Origin: Cryptomeria japonica
Taxonomy: Eukaryota; Streptophyta; Pinopsida; Cupressales; Cupressaceae
Assembly: GCF_030272615.1 (NCBI RefSeq)
Contig: NC_081409.1
Coordinates: 246,267,502-246,331,501 of the forward strand
Length of the DNA stretch: 64,000 nt
Direction: 5' to 3'
The notes below the pieces were generated by a model. It was not told the origin of the DNA. It ran no database searches and worked only from the letters and a program-made list of their open reading frames with translations. Shown in pieces: positions 36,201 through 46,009 of the stretch; position 1 is the first letter of the stretch; each line of letters begins with the position of its first letter. The position numbers and the translations under genes are program-made.

Positions 36201-36517
36201 TTTCCCTCATTGGACACGATTGTTCTGGACTGTGGATCATAATGACGAGCACATTCAATCATCAACTCATGGCACTGAATAGCTGGAGGAAAGCCTGCCG
36301 CCTTAATGATGCCACTTTCGATTATTCTCCAGGCGACAAGTGATGGCTTACCAATGTAAGGGACATCTCGAAACTTCTTCGTGCTAAAGTTGCCCAAGTT
36401 TGTATCTCCAATGTGGCTCCACTTAGACACGATCTTGGTCTCCACTTCTTCGGTCTTCTGATCTTCTTTCATGAGAGTTGAACGACTGGTGGATGCTCCC
36501 GCCTTCGGGGTTGCCAT
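33287..36517 (-). CDS. Intact 1,076-aa ORF of the giant unit, unknown function
   Basis: The ATG at 36517 (MATPKAGASTSRS) is chosen because copy 1 starts the same way; an in-frame ATG also lies 18 bp upstream. Residues 1-570 form a globular region with KWSHIGDTNLGNF, AAGFPP, ELMIECARHY, KSFYMSSYVIYAL, RGVIGRGPGE and PRYPTDRIVLLE. A low-complexity basic linker (about 590-650, KRKERSEKKESSKRKQEAN) could be a nuclear signal. An acidic stretch, a short coiled coil (EEMEKNRKLERE) and a helical C-terminal domain ending IAEIEGIVSRF follow. The first part resembles, in pattern only, plant transposon-associated ORFs whose N-terminal domain has a ...LLGLP-like motif. I see no catalytic motif. It may be gag-like or a DNA/RNA-binding accessory protein. 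Confidence 0.8.
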   Translation of the reverse strand: MATPKAGASTSRSTLMKEDQKTEEVETKIVSKWSHIGDTNLGNFSTKKFRDVPYIGKPSLVAWRIIESGIIKAAGFPPAIQCHELMIECARHYDPQSRTIVSNEGNTLAYLSEEAISEAFHLPEHRDMIYKSIEGARSMYEDDPDACLSIINKNWLLKSRPRLSKVPNTPHRIDFQEEYRDLITMLNRVTGAPHAFYFEKWMFYFIQVIVQGKGTIHWARMISHCLDVQLRRLKATKSFYMSSYVIYALIRSVEYAGLPHRGVIGRGPGEVRACDSYAYLHHPPRSNYKLVNDTFTMNITRTLQGGIHNRLSQDAQEFIKRYGAWFIQFPKFTYIRVHGCPLPPYMLPRYPTDRIVLLEVTRQLAAYVKAFRHRHQNGVLVPIILGNSVEVCPNALAMDDAEKELALYAFSSFALRESFDPHGHLEETVGRKFRHEYQIEDFMMNLLDDFEVKRKMHSRLPLDFIRKCRIYRVADQAQDSGRHVQSSYDRESKTIRLDWNEPEVMDLDTLMAPVLSCTRRWVDIQHQKLREQGIAMSFTLEEKPAEGGASVSEGNPNPRNSGEGNLRCASEGNLHPRGSKRKERSEKKESSKRKQEANRDRSSGTSSRPEKRTIQVEESVESMVQNDRQEEGQAQHGSPNGSLQDYDLDEDKEDNEMTSPPRQEEIVHKEIQVQETRSIIPDWLKERLTKVIVVEDEDNAIDLESLVGHSQEVTEKRKATKMSKMIRDETGSRKLQIATPAADKYEGEILAEEYDIQTFELGPSTAEQTLDDATDSFEALKDKLREEMEKNRKLEREVGAWRTYFSHINEPLGRQDPARSPVHALPLQSISEAERFRNMVQRTSNWMDRSHTVAIEFVTRMMKIIHQAIQVLEIIHNLMITVAAFAHTKDVIIPVLKVIRHTSRKILAQEKILDGESHSLFQWSTLLHMKNVFFEDISVRCGQVEEVINPIQDRVFEVLRTILGRRIEVKTDVDMQELEDRIKIIFCKDANVTDEQYDQMFATMLLIERTKELESSWDAALLDGFDQVIHLEESMKNLPEIPIAEIEGIVSRFIAYAKKENWKGNKILDERLLQMT

Positions 36518-36519
36518 AC

Positions 36520-36720
36520 CTACACAACATTTCATAATGAGAAGCTAGATTTTGCAATAAATAACATAGATTAGAGAATAAATTTTAGGAAACTTCATGA
36601 TAAGTCTTTGAGTTATCATTTCCTAAAATAAAACGATTGAGCTAGGAATTCAAAATTCAAAATTTCAAAATCTAGGTAATGACGATCAACTAATAAAACA
36701 ATAAAATCAAATCGCCATAC
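36520..36720 (-). other. Putative 201-bp 5'-UTR intron or insertion in copy 2
   Basis: On the minus strand, GAG|GTATGGCGATTT at 36720 and TTGTGTAG|GTATGGCAACC at 36520 could be donor and acceptor. Copy 1 lacks this block and runs straight from ...CAAGAG to GAGGTGTCGAGATGG. GTATGGC occurs at both edges, so this may instead be an insertion with a 7-bp duplication. Confidence 0.4.
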
Positions 36721-37012
36721 CTCAAATCGAGAGCTAACTCTAGAATGCAAAATAAAAAGGATTCGCCTAGGCAAAATTGACGTATAAATAGCTTCGATGT
36801 GATCTCTCCTTTAAAATATCAATTTCACCACCTTTTGAGTTGTCTTTGACATGATCTTCAAGCCTTGGCAAATTCGCCCAAATGAAAACTTTAAGTTCGC
36901 ACCACCTTGCTTGGAATGAAATTCGCTCCACCTTGGATATCAATTCGCACTTCTTCCTTTGATCGCATATGAGATGAAAACGATAATGTGAAAATAATGA
37001 TTTTCACCTCCC

Positions 37013-37020
37013 CTTTATAG
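37013..37020 (-). promoter_or_regulatory. TATA box ahead of the copy 2 ORF
   Basis: GCTATAAAGGGGAGG on the minus strand, between the hairpin array and the ORF. It is positionally equivalent to the copy 1 TATA box at 7211. Confidence 0.45.
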
Positions 37021-37333
37021 CGTTCACCTCTTACCACCATATAGGCCGACTTTGGTAAAATAAAGCAATTTTTAAACGATTTTTTAATAAGTAATAAAGG
37101 CCGACCTCCATATCTTAGCGCTCTTTTGATTTTTTTAATTAATAATTAATTAAATGCCTTTGTTTTTTAAATTATCAAATTCGATTTTTTAAAGGCAAAA
37201 TAATTAATAAATGTTAAGCGCAACATTTAAATGCTAATTTATTGAATTTCAAAAATTATCGATTTAGCATTTAAAATAAATTCAAAAATATTTGCTTGAG
37301 CGCCAAAATTTGAAAATGAAATAAACATACCTC

Positions 37334-39101
37334 ATCGCCCTGGTCCCTTGGAGAGGGACAGGAGCGATCCTTGTCTTCTAGCTTGAAATTCATCGTTTTT
37401 TATTCTAACTCTTCGTTCCTTGCCTTCCAAATGGCGTTTTAGACCTTGTGCAATTTGTTTTGCTATGATCTTCGAAGGATAACATGTGTCTTGGCAAATA
37501 TCGCCCTAGTCCCTTGGAGAGGGACAGGAGCGATCCTCATAATTTCTCCTTGACCTGGCATCTTTAATCTCTAATCTTCATTGTAGGGCGAATAATAACA
37601 TTGTTTGTTCATTCCATGCTTGTCCCACTTGATTTTTTTACAAGGCATTTAGACTTTAGAAAGATTATCGCCCTTGTCCCTTGGAGAGGGACAGGAGCGA
37701 TCTGGAAGCTCTAGCCAAAATGCGTCATCTTCCAACCTTGATTCTTCGTTCATTGCCTTTTGAAGGACGTCCTTGATCTCACGTGCACTTTCCTTGACAT
37801 GCATTTAAAGGATCATGAGTGTTTTAATGAAATCGCCCTGGTCCTTGTCCAAAGGACAGGAGCGATATGAGTTCCTTGCACAAATTGGTAACACTTTGAC
37901 GTTCAAAACTCTTGCATATCATCTTCAAAAGACACCTTATACCTTGTGTAATCCCGAAAAACCTTGACTTGGCATGAATTTGAAGAAAAATGAAGGATCC
38001 TAAGCAAATCGCCCTGGTCCCTTGGAGAGGGACAGGAGCGATATAGCCTCTGTGTTCACTTTGATGATCATTTAACGTTTGAAGTCTTTGTATATCACCT
38101 TCTAATCATGCCTTGGACCCTTTACGACCTTGCAAAACCTTGACCTTACGTGATATTTGAGAGATTTGGCTAATATAATCAATATCGCTCTGGTCCCTTC
38201 CTGAGGGACAGGAGCGAATTTCAACATTTTGAGCTCGTCTTTGCCTTGTTCAACTTGCAATCGCTATCATCGTGCAAAATAAAGTTCCTTGATCGTTCTT
38301 GATCACTTGATGCTTGATAAACTTTCAAATTTTATGCCTTTATGGAAATATCGCTCTGGTCCCTTCCTGAGGGACAGGAGCGAACTAGGTGTCTAAGTGC
38401 GGTTCCTTCAATATTGGCAACTTTGGATACTTCGTGCTTGATTGAGATGTCTTAAGACGTCCTTGCCTCCTTGTTCTTCATTTTGGAGTGGCTTGAACTT
38501 GGAAGAATAGCAATATAATCATCATATCGCCCTGGTCCCTTGGAGAGGGACAGGAGCGATTTTGCTCTTGTGGGCTTCATTTCACTTCATCTCCTTCAAA
38601 AACTATCTTCAATTGTCTTGTCATACTTCCTTTCATTCATTCATGCCTTGAGATCGATTGTAACTTGGCAAGAAAATCATCTATAACAAAAATCGCTCTG
38701 GTCCCTTCCTGAGGGACAGGAGCGAACTTAAGCATTTTGGTCCTTTGATGGCATTTGGTAATCTTCAATTTATCTTCAATGAGTTCATTTCACCTCCTTC
38801 CTTGCCTTCAAACATAAACTTGACTTGATCTTTGCCTGAACTTTGTCTTGTGAAGAACTTCGCTCTGGTCCCTTGGAGAGGGACAGGAGCTACAATGTAC
38901 TTCGCCCTGGTCCCTTCCTGAGGGACAGGAGCGATTTTGGCATTCTGGACCATTTTTCTTCATGTTTGCACTTCAAGTTATATTCATTTGATAAAACATA
39001 TCTCCTCGGACCTTTTCGAATCGTCAAGTCATCAAAATCCTGCTAGGACAAAGCAATATTTGATTTGTAGCTCCGGTCCTTCACTGAGGGACAGGAGCGA
39101 T
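37334..39101 (-). repeat. Periodic hairpin array, copy 2 (12 units)
   Basis: Units of about 35 bp (minus strand: TCGCTCCTGTCCCTC ... GAGGGACCAGGGCGA type, with two loop versions, TCCA and AGGA) begin near 37334, 37500, 37667, 37832, 38008, 38183, 38349, 38525, 38692, 38859, 38901 and 39066. Steps are 165-167 or 175-176 bp, with one 42-bp doublet. Spacing and position match copy 1, but the arm sequences differ. The stem is perfect in most units (GGTCCCT/AGGGACAGG). Confidence 0.88.
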
Positions 39102-39504
39102 TTTGCTCCTATAGGCCAAAATAACATGATTTTACAAATTTTATCACTTCACAAGGCGAAAACAAATCATTTACAATGCCCGGGATCAAAAATTAAAAAA
39201 CTCAAAATTTGGTCAAAATTGGTCAATTGGTCAAAATTCACATTCCATCATCAACACTTAGACAAATTTAAGCTCTGCATTCAACATTCCAATTGAAAAT
39301 AGACCATTTTGGCGAAATCATTGCATTCGAAATTGCATCCTACGAAAGGAAGCTCAAAAAGCTCTCAAAATTGACTGGATTCTGGCCTGAAAAGACGGCA
39401 ATTAAAACCCTAAGGCTAGACCCTAAATCCAGACAACTGACAATCTAACAAAACCCTAAAAAGCAAAGCGAAAGGCGAGCGAAAAACGAGCAAAAAGAGG
39501 GGGT

Positions 39505-39520
39505 CCCCATTTGCATGGGG
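39505..39520 (-). repeat. Conserved 5'-terminal hairpin of copy 2
   Basis: CCCCAT/ATGGGG arms with a different 4-nt loop from copy 1, at the same distance from the TGTTG end. Confidence 0.6.
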
Positions 39521-39769
39521 CGATGTGTGAAATGGTCACAACAGGTAGTTCGTGCAATCTCACTACTTCCTTGAAAAATAGGTTTGCTACATGTAATGCA
39601 TCTGATGTCTTCTTACAAGGTATGAAATAGTCATCTTCGAGAATCTATTCACTACCACAAATATAGAATCATTCCCTCTCTGTGTTTTAGGCAACCCAAG
39701 TATGAAATCCAAGCTTATATCCTACCAAGGTCTTACCGGTACTGTCAAAGGTTTATACAATCCCACATT

Positions 39770-40552
39770 CTAACTACTACCCTTTGCAACTTGACAAACT
39801 CTACAATTTTGCACATATTTCCTAACATCCTTATGAATCTGGGGCCAAAAGTAATGCTCACTCACTAATGCTATTGTTTTGTCAACACCAAAGTGTCCGG
39901 CTAATCCTCCACTATGTTTCTCCTTTATTAGATTCTCCCCCATAGAACTCTTAGGTATGCACAACTTTATTCCTCTGAATAACATCCCATCCTGAATGAA
40001 GTAATCCAACCACTTGCTTCTATCTACCGTAATCAGTTCTCTACATGCTCTCCAAGGTTCTGCAAAATCCGGGTCATCATCATGTAAGGTCTTCAACTCC
40101 TCAAATCCTAATACTGTTACTCTCATCTCTGTCAACAAATTCCTTCTACTCAATGCATCAGCAACTTTGTTAGATTTCCCACTTCTATGCTTCAACACAA
40201 AGGTGTAACTCTGCAAAAATTCTACCCATCTCATATGTCTCTGATTCAACTTACTCTGACTGTTCAAATACTGCAAAGCTTGATGATCCGTATACAACAC
40301 AAACTCCTTAGGTAACAGGTGATGTCTCCACTTCTTCAAGGCTTGAACTATGGCATAAAATTCTTGATCATACACTGAATATCTCCTCTGAGCATCATTC
40401 AATTTCTCACTGAAATAAGCTACTACTCTCCCTTCCTGACTCAAGACTACTCCTATTGTTGTTCCACTTGCATTTGCATCACAATCCACTTGAAATACTT
40501 TATTGAAATTCGGTAAAGCCAACACAGGCTGCTCAGTCACCTTTCGTTTCAA
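39770..40552 (-). pseudogene. Chromovirus RNase H and integrase zinc finger
   Basis: FQVDCDANASGTTIGVVLSQ begins the RNase H domain. VYDQEFYAIVQALKKWRH and FVLYTDHQALQYL carry its acidic residues, and RSGKSNKVADALSRR follows. The C-terminal part, HFGVDKTIALV...RVCQVAK, is the HHCC integrase zinc finger. The frame differs by one from the RT segment just upstream. Confidence 0.85.
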
Positions 40553-40556
40553 TAGT

Positions 40557-41327
40557 TCAAAACCTTTGTTTGTTCTGGTGGGTCCACTTGAATTCCTTTT
40601 GATCTCCCCTCATTGTCTCAGTCATAGGGTGACAAACTGAACTGAAATTTCTAATGAACTTCAGGTAGAAACTAGCCAATCCATAAAATAATCTTACCTC
40701 TCCAATGCTTTCCGGTGTAGGCCACTCAACAATTGCTTTTACTTTCTCAGGGTCCATCTTCAAACCATCCTCAGATATCACAAATCCCAAATAGACTAAT
40801 TCTTCCTTCATGAAAGTACACTTATTAAGATTTATCAGCAACTTTTCTTCTCTCAACCTCTGCAAAACTTGTCTCAAATGCAACAAATGCTCCTCTTTTG
40901 TCTTACTGAAAATCAGAATGTCATCCAAATATACAATAACAAACTTACCCAAGAATTCCTTCAATACCTCATTCATCAGCCTCGTGAAAGTACTCAGTGA
41001 ATTAGTTAACCCAAAAGGCATCACCTACCATTCATACAGTCCTTCATTTGTCTTGAATGTTGTATTCCACTCATCTCCTTCTCTGATCCTGATCTGAGGA
41101 TATCCACTCTTCAAGTCTATCTTTGTAAAGTATTTGGCTCCACTCAAACAGTCCATTATGTCTAATATCCTAGGCAAAGGAAACCAGTATTTCATTATGA
41201 TCTTGTTTATTGCTATGGAATCGATACACTTTCTCCATTCTCCATTCTTCTTAGGTGCTAATACTGTTGGTATTGCACAAGGACTCAGACTTTCTCTGAT
41301 CAAACCTTTCTTCAACAACTCCTGCAC
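40557..41327 (-). pseudogene. Chromovirus reverse transcriptase
   Basis: [47 protein letters not shown] and VIVYLDDILIFS are the RT blocks, with the YLDD active site intact. A stop separates the two halves (41025) and a frameshift follows at about 40555. Confidence 0.88.
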
Positions 41328-41557
41328 TTATCTATTCAACTCTTCATTCTTTACCGGTGTCGTCCGGTGTGCAACTTTGTTAGGAAAACTAGCTCAAGGA
41401 ACCAAGTCCATGCAATGACTGATACTTCTCACAGGTGGTAATCTATCAAGCAAATTATCTGAAATGTCTTCATATTCTGTCAGCAAATCTTTTCTCTTCC
41501 GGTTGTTCTTCTTCATGCTCCGGATTCTCAATCTTTTTAGGAACTAAAGCAAAACAC

Positions 41558-44263
41558 TAGCGTTCCACGGGCGTGAGGGACGCGGGGACGCGTTTCCGAG
41601 ACGGGGGGACCAAGGGCCTAAGTTTGGGGACGGCAAGGGGATGGCAGTAGGGGGGTGGCGGGGTGGTTGTGCTGATATAGTTATACATATACATATAGTA
41701 CTTGAAAAACTAGTTTTGAAAAGATGTATGACAGTATAAAAGTATAAGAATTACATTTCAAAATAATTCAAATGAAACTATAGGAAATTTGAAATACTAA
41801 ATCTAAATACCAAGATCTATTCAATGCTAATTGCTAATTGCTAAATAAAATTTGACAAATGAAATTGTCAAATTGGAGATTTCTATTCTATCAAAAAAGG
41901 AAAATATGATTATCTGATGCCATTGCAAAGTCTATAATAATAAAGATGATTACATGATTCATCATTCCAATGAGTAGCCAAGTACAAATACGTGTAGCAA
42001 TAGCATTAAAAAAGAGACTAGAGTCAAAGACAAAATGACAAAACTAAAATGTAGCTAACGAAGGCCTCTAATCATCTGCGAACTCCTCACTGGAACTGTT
42101 GGACTCCTGAAGATCAAGATTCCTCAAGCTCACACCAACTAGCCCTACATCTGAAGTGGTAGGATCATCCTCATCAATCTGTGAAGGCTCCTCTGGCTCT
42201 ACATCCCATCGTGCCGCTGGACTCTCCTTGTACACAAGTGTCTTGCGGTCCATGAGACACAAAGCACTGTGTACAGCCACAAGCTTCTCTGCTCTCTTAG
42301 AGGTAAGTTTGTTCCTCTTAAGAGAGTGGATGAAGCTATATGTAGACCAGTTCCTCTCAGCAGTTGAAGAACTGGAAACCTGGGATAGCAAGCAGATGGC
42401 TAGAGTGGTAGTTAAAGATTTCGAGCCATGACAATTCCACCACAAAAGTGGGTCCTCTTGTGCCATAGTGTCTATATCCATCTTTGCCGCATCTGAATAA
42501 CCTCTAAGAGTGGCAAATCTTCCCCACTCGGTGCGAATTGTGTCAGCATCTCTGGAATCAAACATCTTCTCTACGCACCTAAAGAAACCCGCCTTCACCT
42601 CATCATCCTGAATCGGTGTCACTCTACCCGGTCTAGCCTTGTACCACTTAGGATTCAAGGCAAAGGAAGCCATATGCAAAAGAGTGTTCAACTTGTCCCA
42701 TCTACGCTGAATGATAGGTTGGATTGGCTCATTGTAGAATGCTAGAGAGGGGTCATTCGTTCGCACAGCAACCCTCATCTAGTCAAGCATAGAGTCAATA
42801 CACTCATACACCTCTCCAAGGTTAGGTGCATCCTTATCCCCATATCTAATCACTTGGAATATAGGAGAAATGATGGAGACAATGTATTTCGCATCAGTCC
42901 AAAACACATCACTTCACTATCTCCTTCACCCTTCTCCCCTGCTCTGTCTTGGCCTTAGCCCACCTATTCCACTCATTAGTCATAACAATGAGATTGCAAT
43001 TCCTCTTGCAACTCAATCATTCTCTCCAAGAGAATGAAATAAAATTCATATCTAGTCTAAACTGGTTTCAAGAACTCCTCCTTCGCGAAGGTCCTGAAGA
43101 GTGCATGTGAAGTGTGGTGGTTGCAGATAAACATCTGCACATCTCTCGCATCGGTGACCACTCCTCTAATCCAGTCAATCTTCCCCATGTCCTTGAGTGC
43201 ATTGTTCATGGCATGCACACAACATGGGGTCCACCAAATGTGTCTATAGGTTGCCTCAATGAGTCTCCCTGCTACTCTACACACATGGGTTGCATCTGTC
43301 ACTCCTTGGACCACATTTTGTGGCCCAACCTCCTCAATAGCCTCCCTAAGGACCTAAAACTGGAAAACAGAATCTTTATGATGCCCTATACAATCAACTG
43401 CTCTAAGGAAGTATGGGCCCTCTGCACATGTGACCATGGCGTTGATGAGTGGACGATGGCTAATGTCTGTCCACCCATCCATAACTACGCTGCACCCCGA
43501 TGCCACCCAACATGCCTTCATCTTCTCCATCAAAATATTGATCTTGGAATAGCATTTATCCAAGATCAAGGTCCTCATTTTCGTCTCCCCTAGTGGCACA
43601 CAAGATGGTCCTCCCTTCGCCACCATAGCTATCATCTTCCTATAATAAGGAGACCGTGTAACATGAAATGGAATGCCATTGGCAAAGAAGAACCGATTCA
43701 TCTATCTCATCTCTTAGCTGCACATTAAACATATCAGCAATGGGCTTACTTTGTGGTGTCTGCAACCTGCATTTCCCTGTCATGGCAGCACTAGAACTGG
43801 AAGTTGATGGAGATCCAAACATCATTCCTCTCATCTACGAAGCATGAGAAGTATGTGGCGGGGGCTGCCCTAGCAGACAAAGTAGTAGGCATTGAAATAT
43901 TTGTGTCATCTGGAACCCCCCAAAGCCTGTTAAACTCAATTATGTACTGTATATTTTTAGCTTCCTCCAAAAACTTACAATGTCTCACACCTTTTCCTCT
44001 CCAAAAAAGAAAGTGTGCATTCACCCTACTAATGCTACAAGACCATTCAGTGTCACAAATGTTGCACTTCCACTTCCTTGTTCCCCCATTTTAATCTGAT
44101 GTCCCTTGTATTGATATGCTTGAAGCAAACTGTTTGAGAGGAGACTTAGGATCAAAAGGACCCCTAGCATACGTTGCCAACAACTCTGAGGGGCAACCTG
44201 TACTAGCGTCCACGTCTCCGAGACGTGGCCAAAAAGGGGGGGACGCGTCCTCATGGAACACTG
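41558..44263 (-). mobile_element. hAT transposon, 2.7 kb, inserted in the chromovirus
   Basis: Ends TAGCGTTCCACGGG and (reverse) CAGTGTTCCATGAG, with a perfect 8-bp duplication caaaacac (41550-41557 and 44264-44271). G-rich terminal regions are followed by a transposase on the minus strand. Its left 250 bp is shared with the MITE at 46010-46865. Confidence 0.9.
42068..44094 (-). pseudogene. hAT transposase (BED, DUF659, dimerisation domain), broken
   Basis: N-terminus near 44060: a BED zinc finger, CNICDTEWSCSISRVNAHFL followed by GKGVRHC. Next, FHVTRSPYYRKMIAMVAKGG...VVMDGWTD (43354-43690) is DUF659. The C-terminal ORF 42068-42778 has HGSKSLTTTLAICLLSQVSSSSTAERNWS, the hAT dimerisation core, and an acidic tail. 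Several frameshifts and stops (for example at 43700, 43350, 43050 and 42780) inactivate it. The family normally encodes one protein of about 700 aa. Confidence 0.8.
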
Positions 44264-44271
44264 CAAAACAC

Positions 44272-45051
44272 ACATTCTCGTGTCTCAATCCATCCAAGAA
44301 TTTCCTCCCATCCACCAAACATATTCTAGCATTCGTACAAACTTCACTCTTCGAAGGTTCCTCCAAGGGCAACAAGGTTTGCTTCATCCCATTGGCCACA
44401 ATAGTGTATGTATTCTTCCTCCCATCATGTATTGCTTGTCTATCAAACTGCCAAGGTCTACCCAACAAAAGGTGACAAATATCCATAGGGCATAATATCA
44501 CACAAGACTTCATCATGATAATTCCCAATTTTCAATTTCACCGAACATTCCTCACTTACTAACAACTTAAGATCATCCTGAATCCATGCTATCTGATAAG
44601 GCTTAGGATGTTTTAATCTTTCCAAATTCAACTTATTCACCATCTCTTCTGAAACAAGATTATCTAAACTACCACTATCAATGGCAACTTTACAGCACTT
44701 ACCGGATACCTTACATCTGGCCTTGAACAAATTCTTCCTCTGCAAGGGCTCTTCATCTCTCCTGGTATGACACAAAGCTCTCCTCATCATCAACAGATCT
44801 CCATCTTCCGGTTTATTAGCTGATCCGGTGGGGCTTTCTTCCACCACTGTTGTTCTTCCGATATTCTTTGTCTTCTTACACTCGAAAGCACGATGTCCTT
44901 CTCCTCCACACTTATAGCAAGTTCCTCTTAACACTCTCTTGTCTTGTCTTCTGTCATCTTTTCCAAAATTCTCATTCCGGTAGCCATGCGGTTCTCTCCT
45001 CCGGTAGAAATTCCTGTCGTGTTTCCGGTATGAATTACCTTCTTTGCTCAC
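44272..45051 (-). pseudogene. Chromovirus CCHC knuckle and aspartic protease region
   Basis: CYKCGGEGHRAFECKK is a CCHC zinc knuckle. AIDSGSLDNLVSEEMVNKL carries the DSG protease motif. Downstream, LLGRPWQFDRQAIHDGRKNTY is the region between protease and RT. The hAT at 41558-44263 separates it from RT. Confidence 0.82.
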
Positions 45052-45207
45052 TTCCTTGTCCTTGTTCTAATCCGTACAGGTTCTTCTACCTACAGTATGA
45101 AATCTTCCTCCAAAAAACCTTCCACCTCTGCCTCTCTGCCTCTGCTCATGTTTTTTGTTTAGCTTCTCTTCTGCTTTCTGGGCATGCTGGTAAGCTTCTT
45201 CGACACT

Positions 45208-45951
45208 CTACAATTTGATCAAACTAAGTTCATTTTGTATAGACACCCGCAATCCATTCAAATATCTCGCAACTTGTTCAACTTCATCATCAACATGTCT
45301 GGATCTGATATTCAACTTGTAAAATGCCTCGGTGTACTCCTTCACGCTAGATTCCTTTTGTCTCAAATTCTGCAACTTCCAGAACAGATTTACTTGATAA
45401 TCAGCTAGCATAAATTTTGATTTCAACTTAGCAACCATCCGATCCCATGTCTTGATCTTCTCTATACCTCTTCTCTGTCTATCAACCTACAAATGCTCCC
45501 ACCAAAGAGATGCATGACCTTTCAACCAGGTACAGGCATATTTCACCTTCCTTTCTTTTGCAATGTTTTCAAAATCAAAATATTTCTCCATCTCCGAGAT
45601 CGAATCCATCAATTCATCTGAATCCAACTTTCCATCATATTCTGGTGGGATAAAATGAGGTTTAGTATTCGCCCTACTCAAAACCCTCAAAAACCTTTCC
45701 TCGTCTGGATCAACTGCCGATGGGTTTACTTGTTCTGTCGGGGCTTCTTCTCCTTCATCTTCACTTACATCTTCAATATGACGGCCTCTTCTCTGGGTTG
45801 TCTCAACGGCTTCCAATCGGTCTGCTATTCCTCGCAACATTTCCATCACAGCAGGGTCTGCATTCCCACACACTCCACCATTCCTATTTCCTCTTTGCGC
45901 CATCTTTACGCCAATCCTCTGCAGCTGCAGGTCGGATCCACAATTCGCCAC
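45208..45951 (-). pseudogene. Chromovirus gag
   Basis: One frame with a stop near 45485. KYACTWLKGHASLWWEHL and FWKLQNLRQKESSVKEYTEAF are the core of the retrotransposon gag domain, with YLNGL downstream. The start is MANCGS or the later MAQRGNRNG. It stands directly after the MITE-disrupted PBS. Confidence 0.82.
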
Positions 45952-46009
45952 CCTACATCAAAAATCTCTCATGACAACACAATATCCGAAACGAAATCTC
46001 GCTCTAATA

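Larger units (their letters stand above)
32223..39543 (-). mobile_element. Giant LTR-like unit, copy 2 (7.3 kb, intact ORF)
   Basis: Perfect 5-bp duplication ggtag (32218-32222 and 39544-39548) inside the chromovirus integrase gene. On the minus strand it starts TGTTGTGACCATTTCACACA and ends TACATGTCAACA. Layout matches copy 1: terminal hairpin (39505-39520), hairpin array (39101-37334), TATA box (37013-37020), long ORF (36517-33287), telobox (33167-33184), TATA box (33094-33104), poly(A) signal (32922-32927), end. No second LTR, PBS or RT. Because it interrupts a coding segment cleanly, its limits are certain. Confidence 0.85.

Noticed and set aside
33287-36517. The long ORF as a transposase or polymerase.
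   Set aside because: No DDE/DDD spacing, YxDD, DSG/DTG, CCHC or helicase motif is visible. The 5-bp duplication also argues against a known cut-and-paste family.
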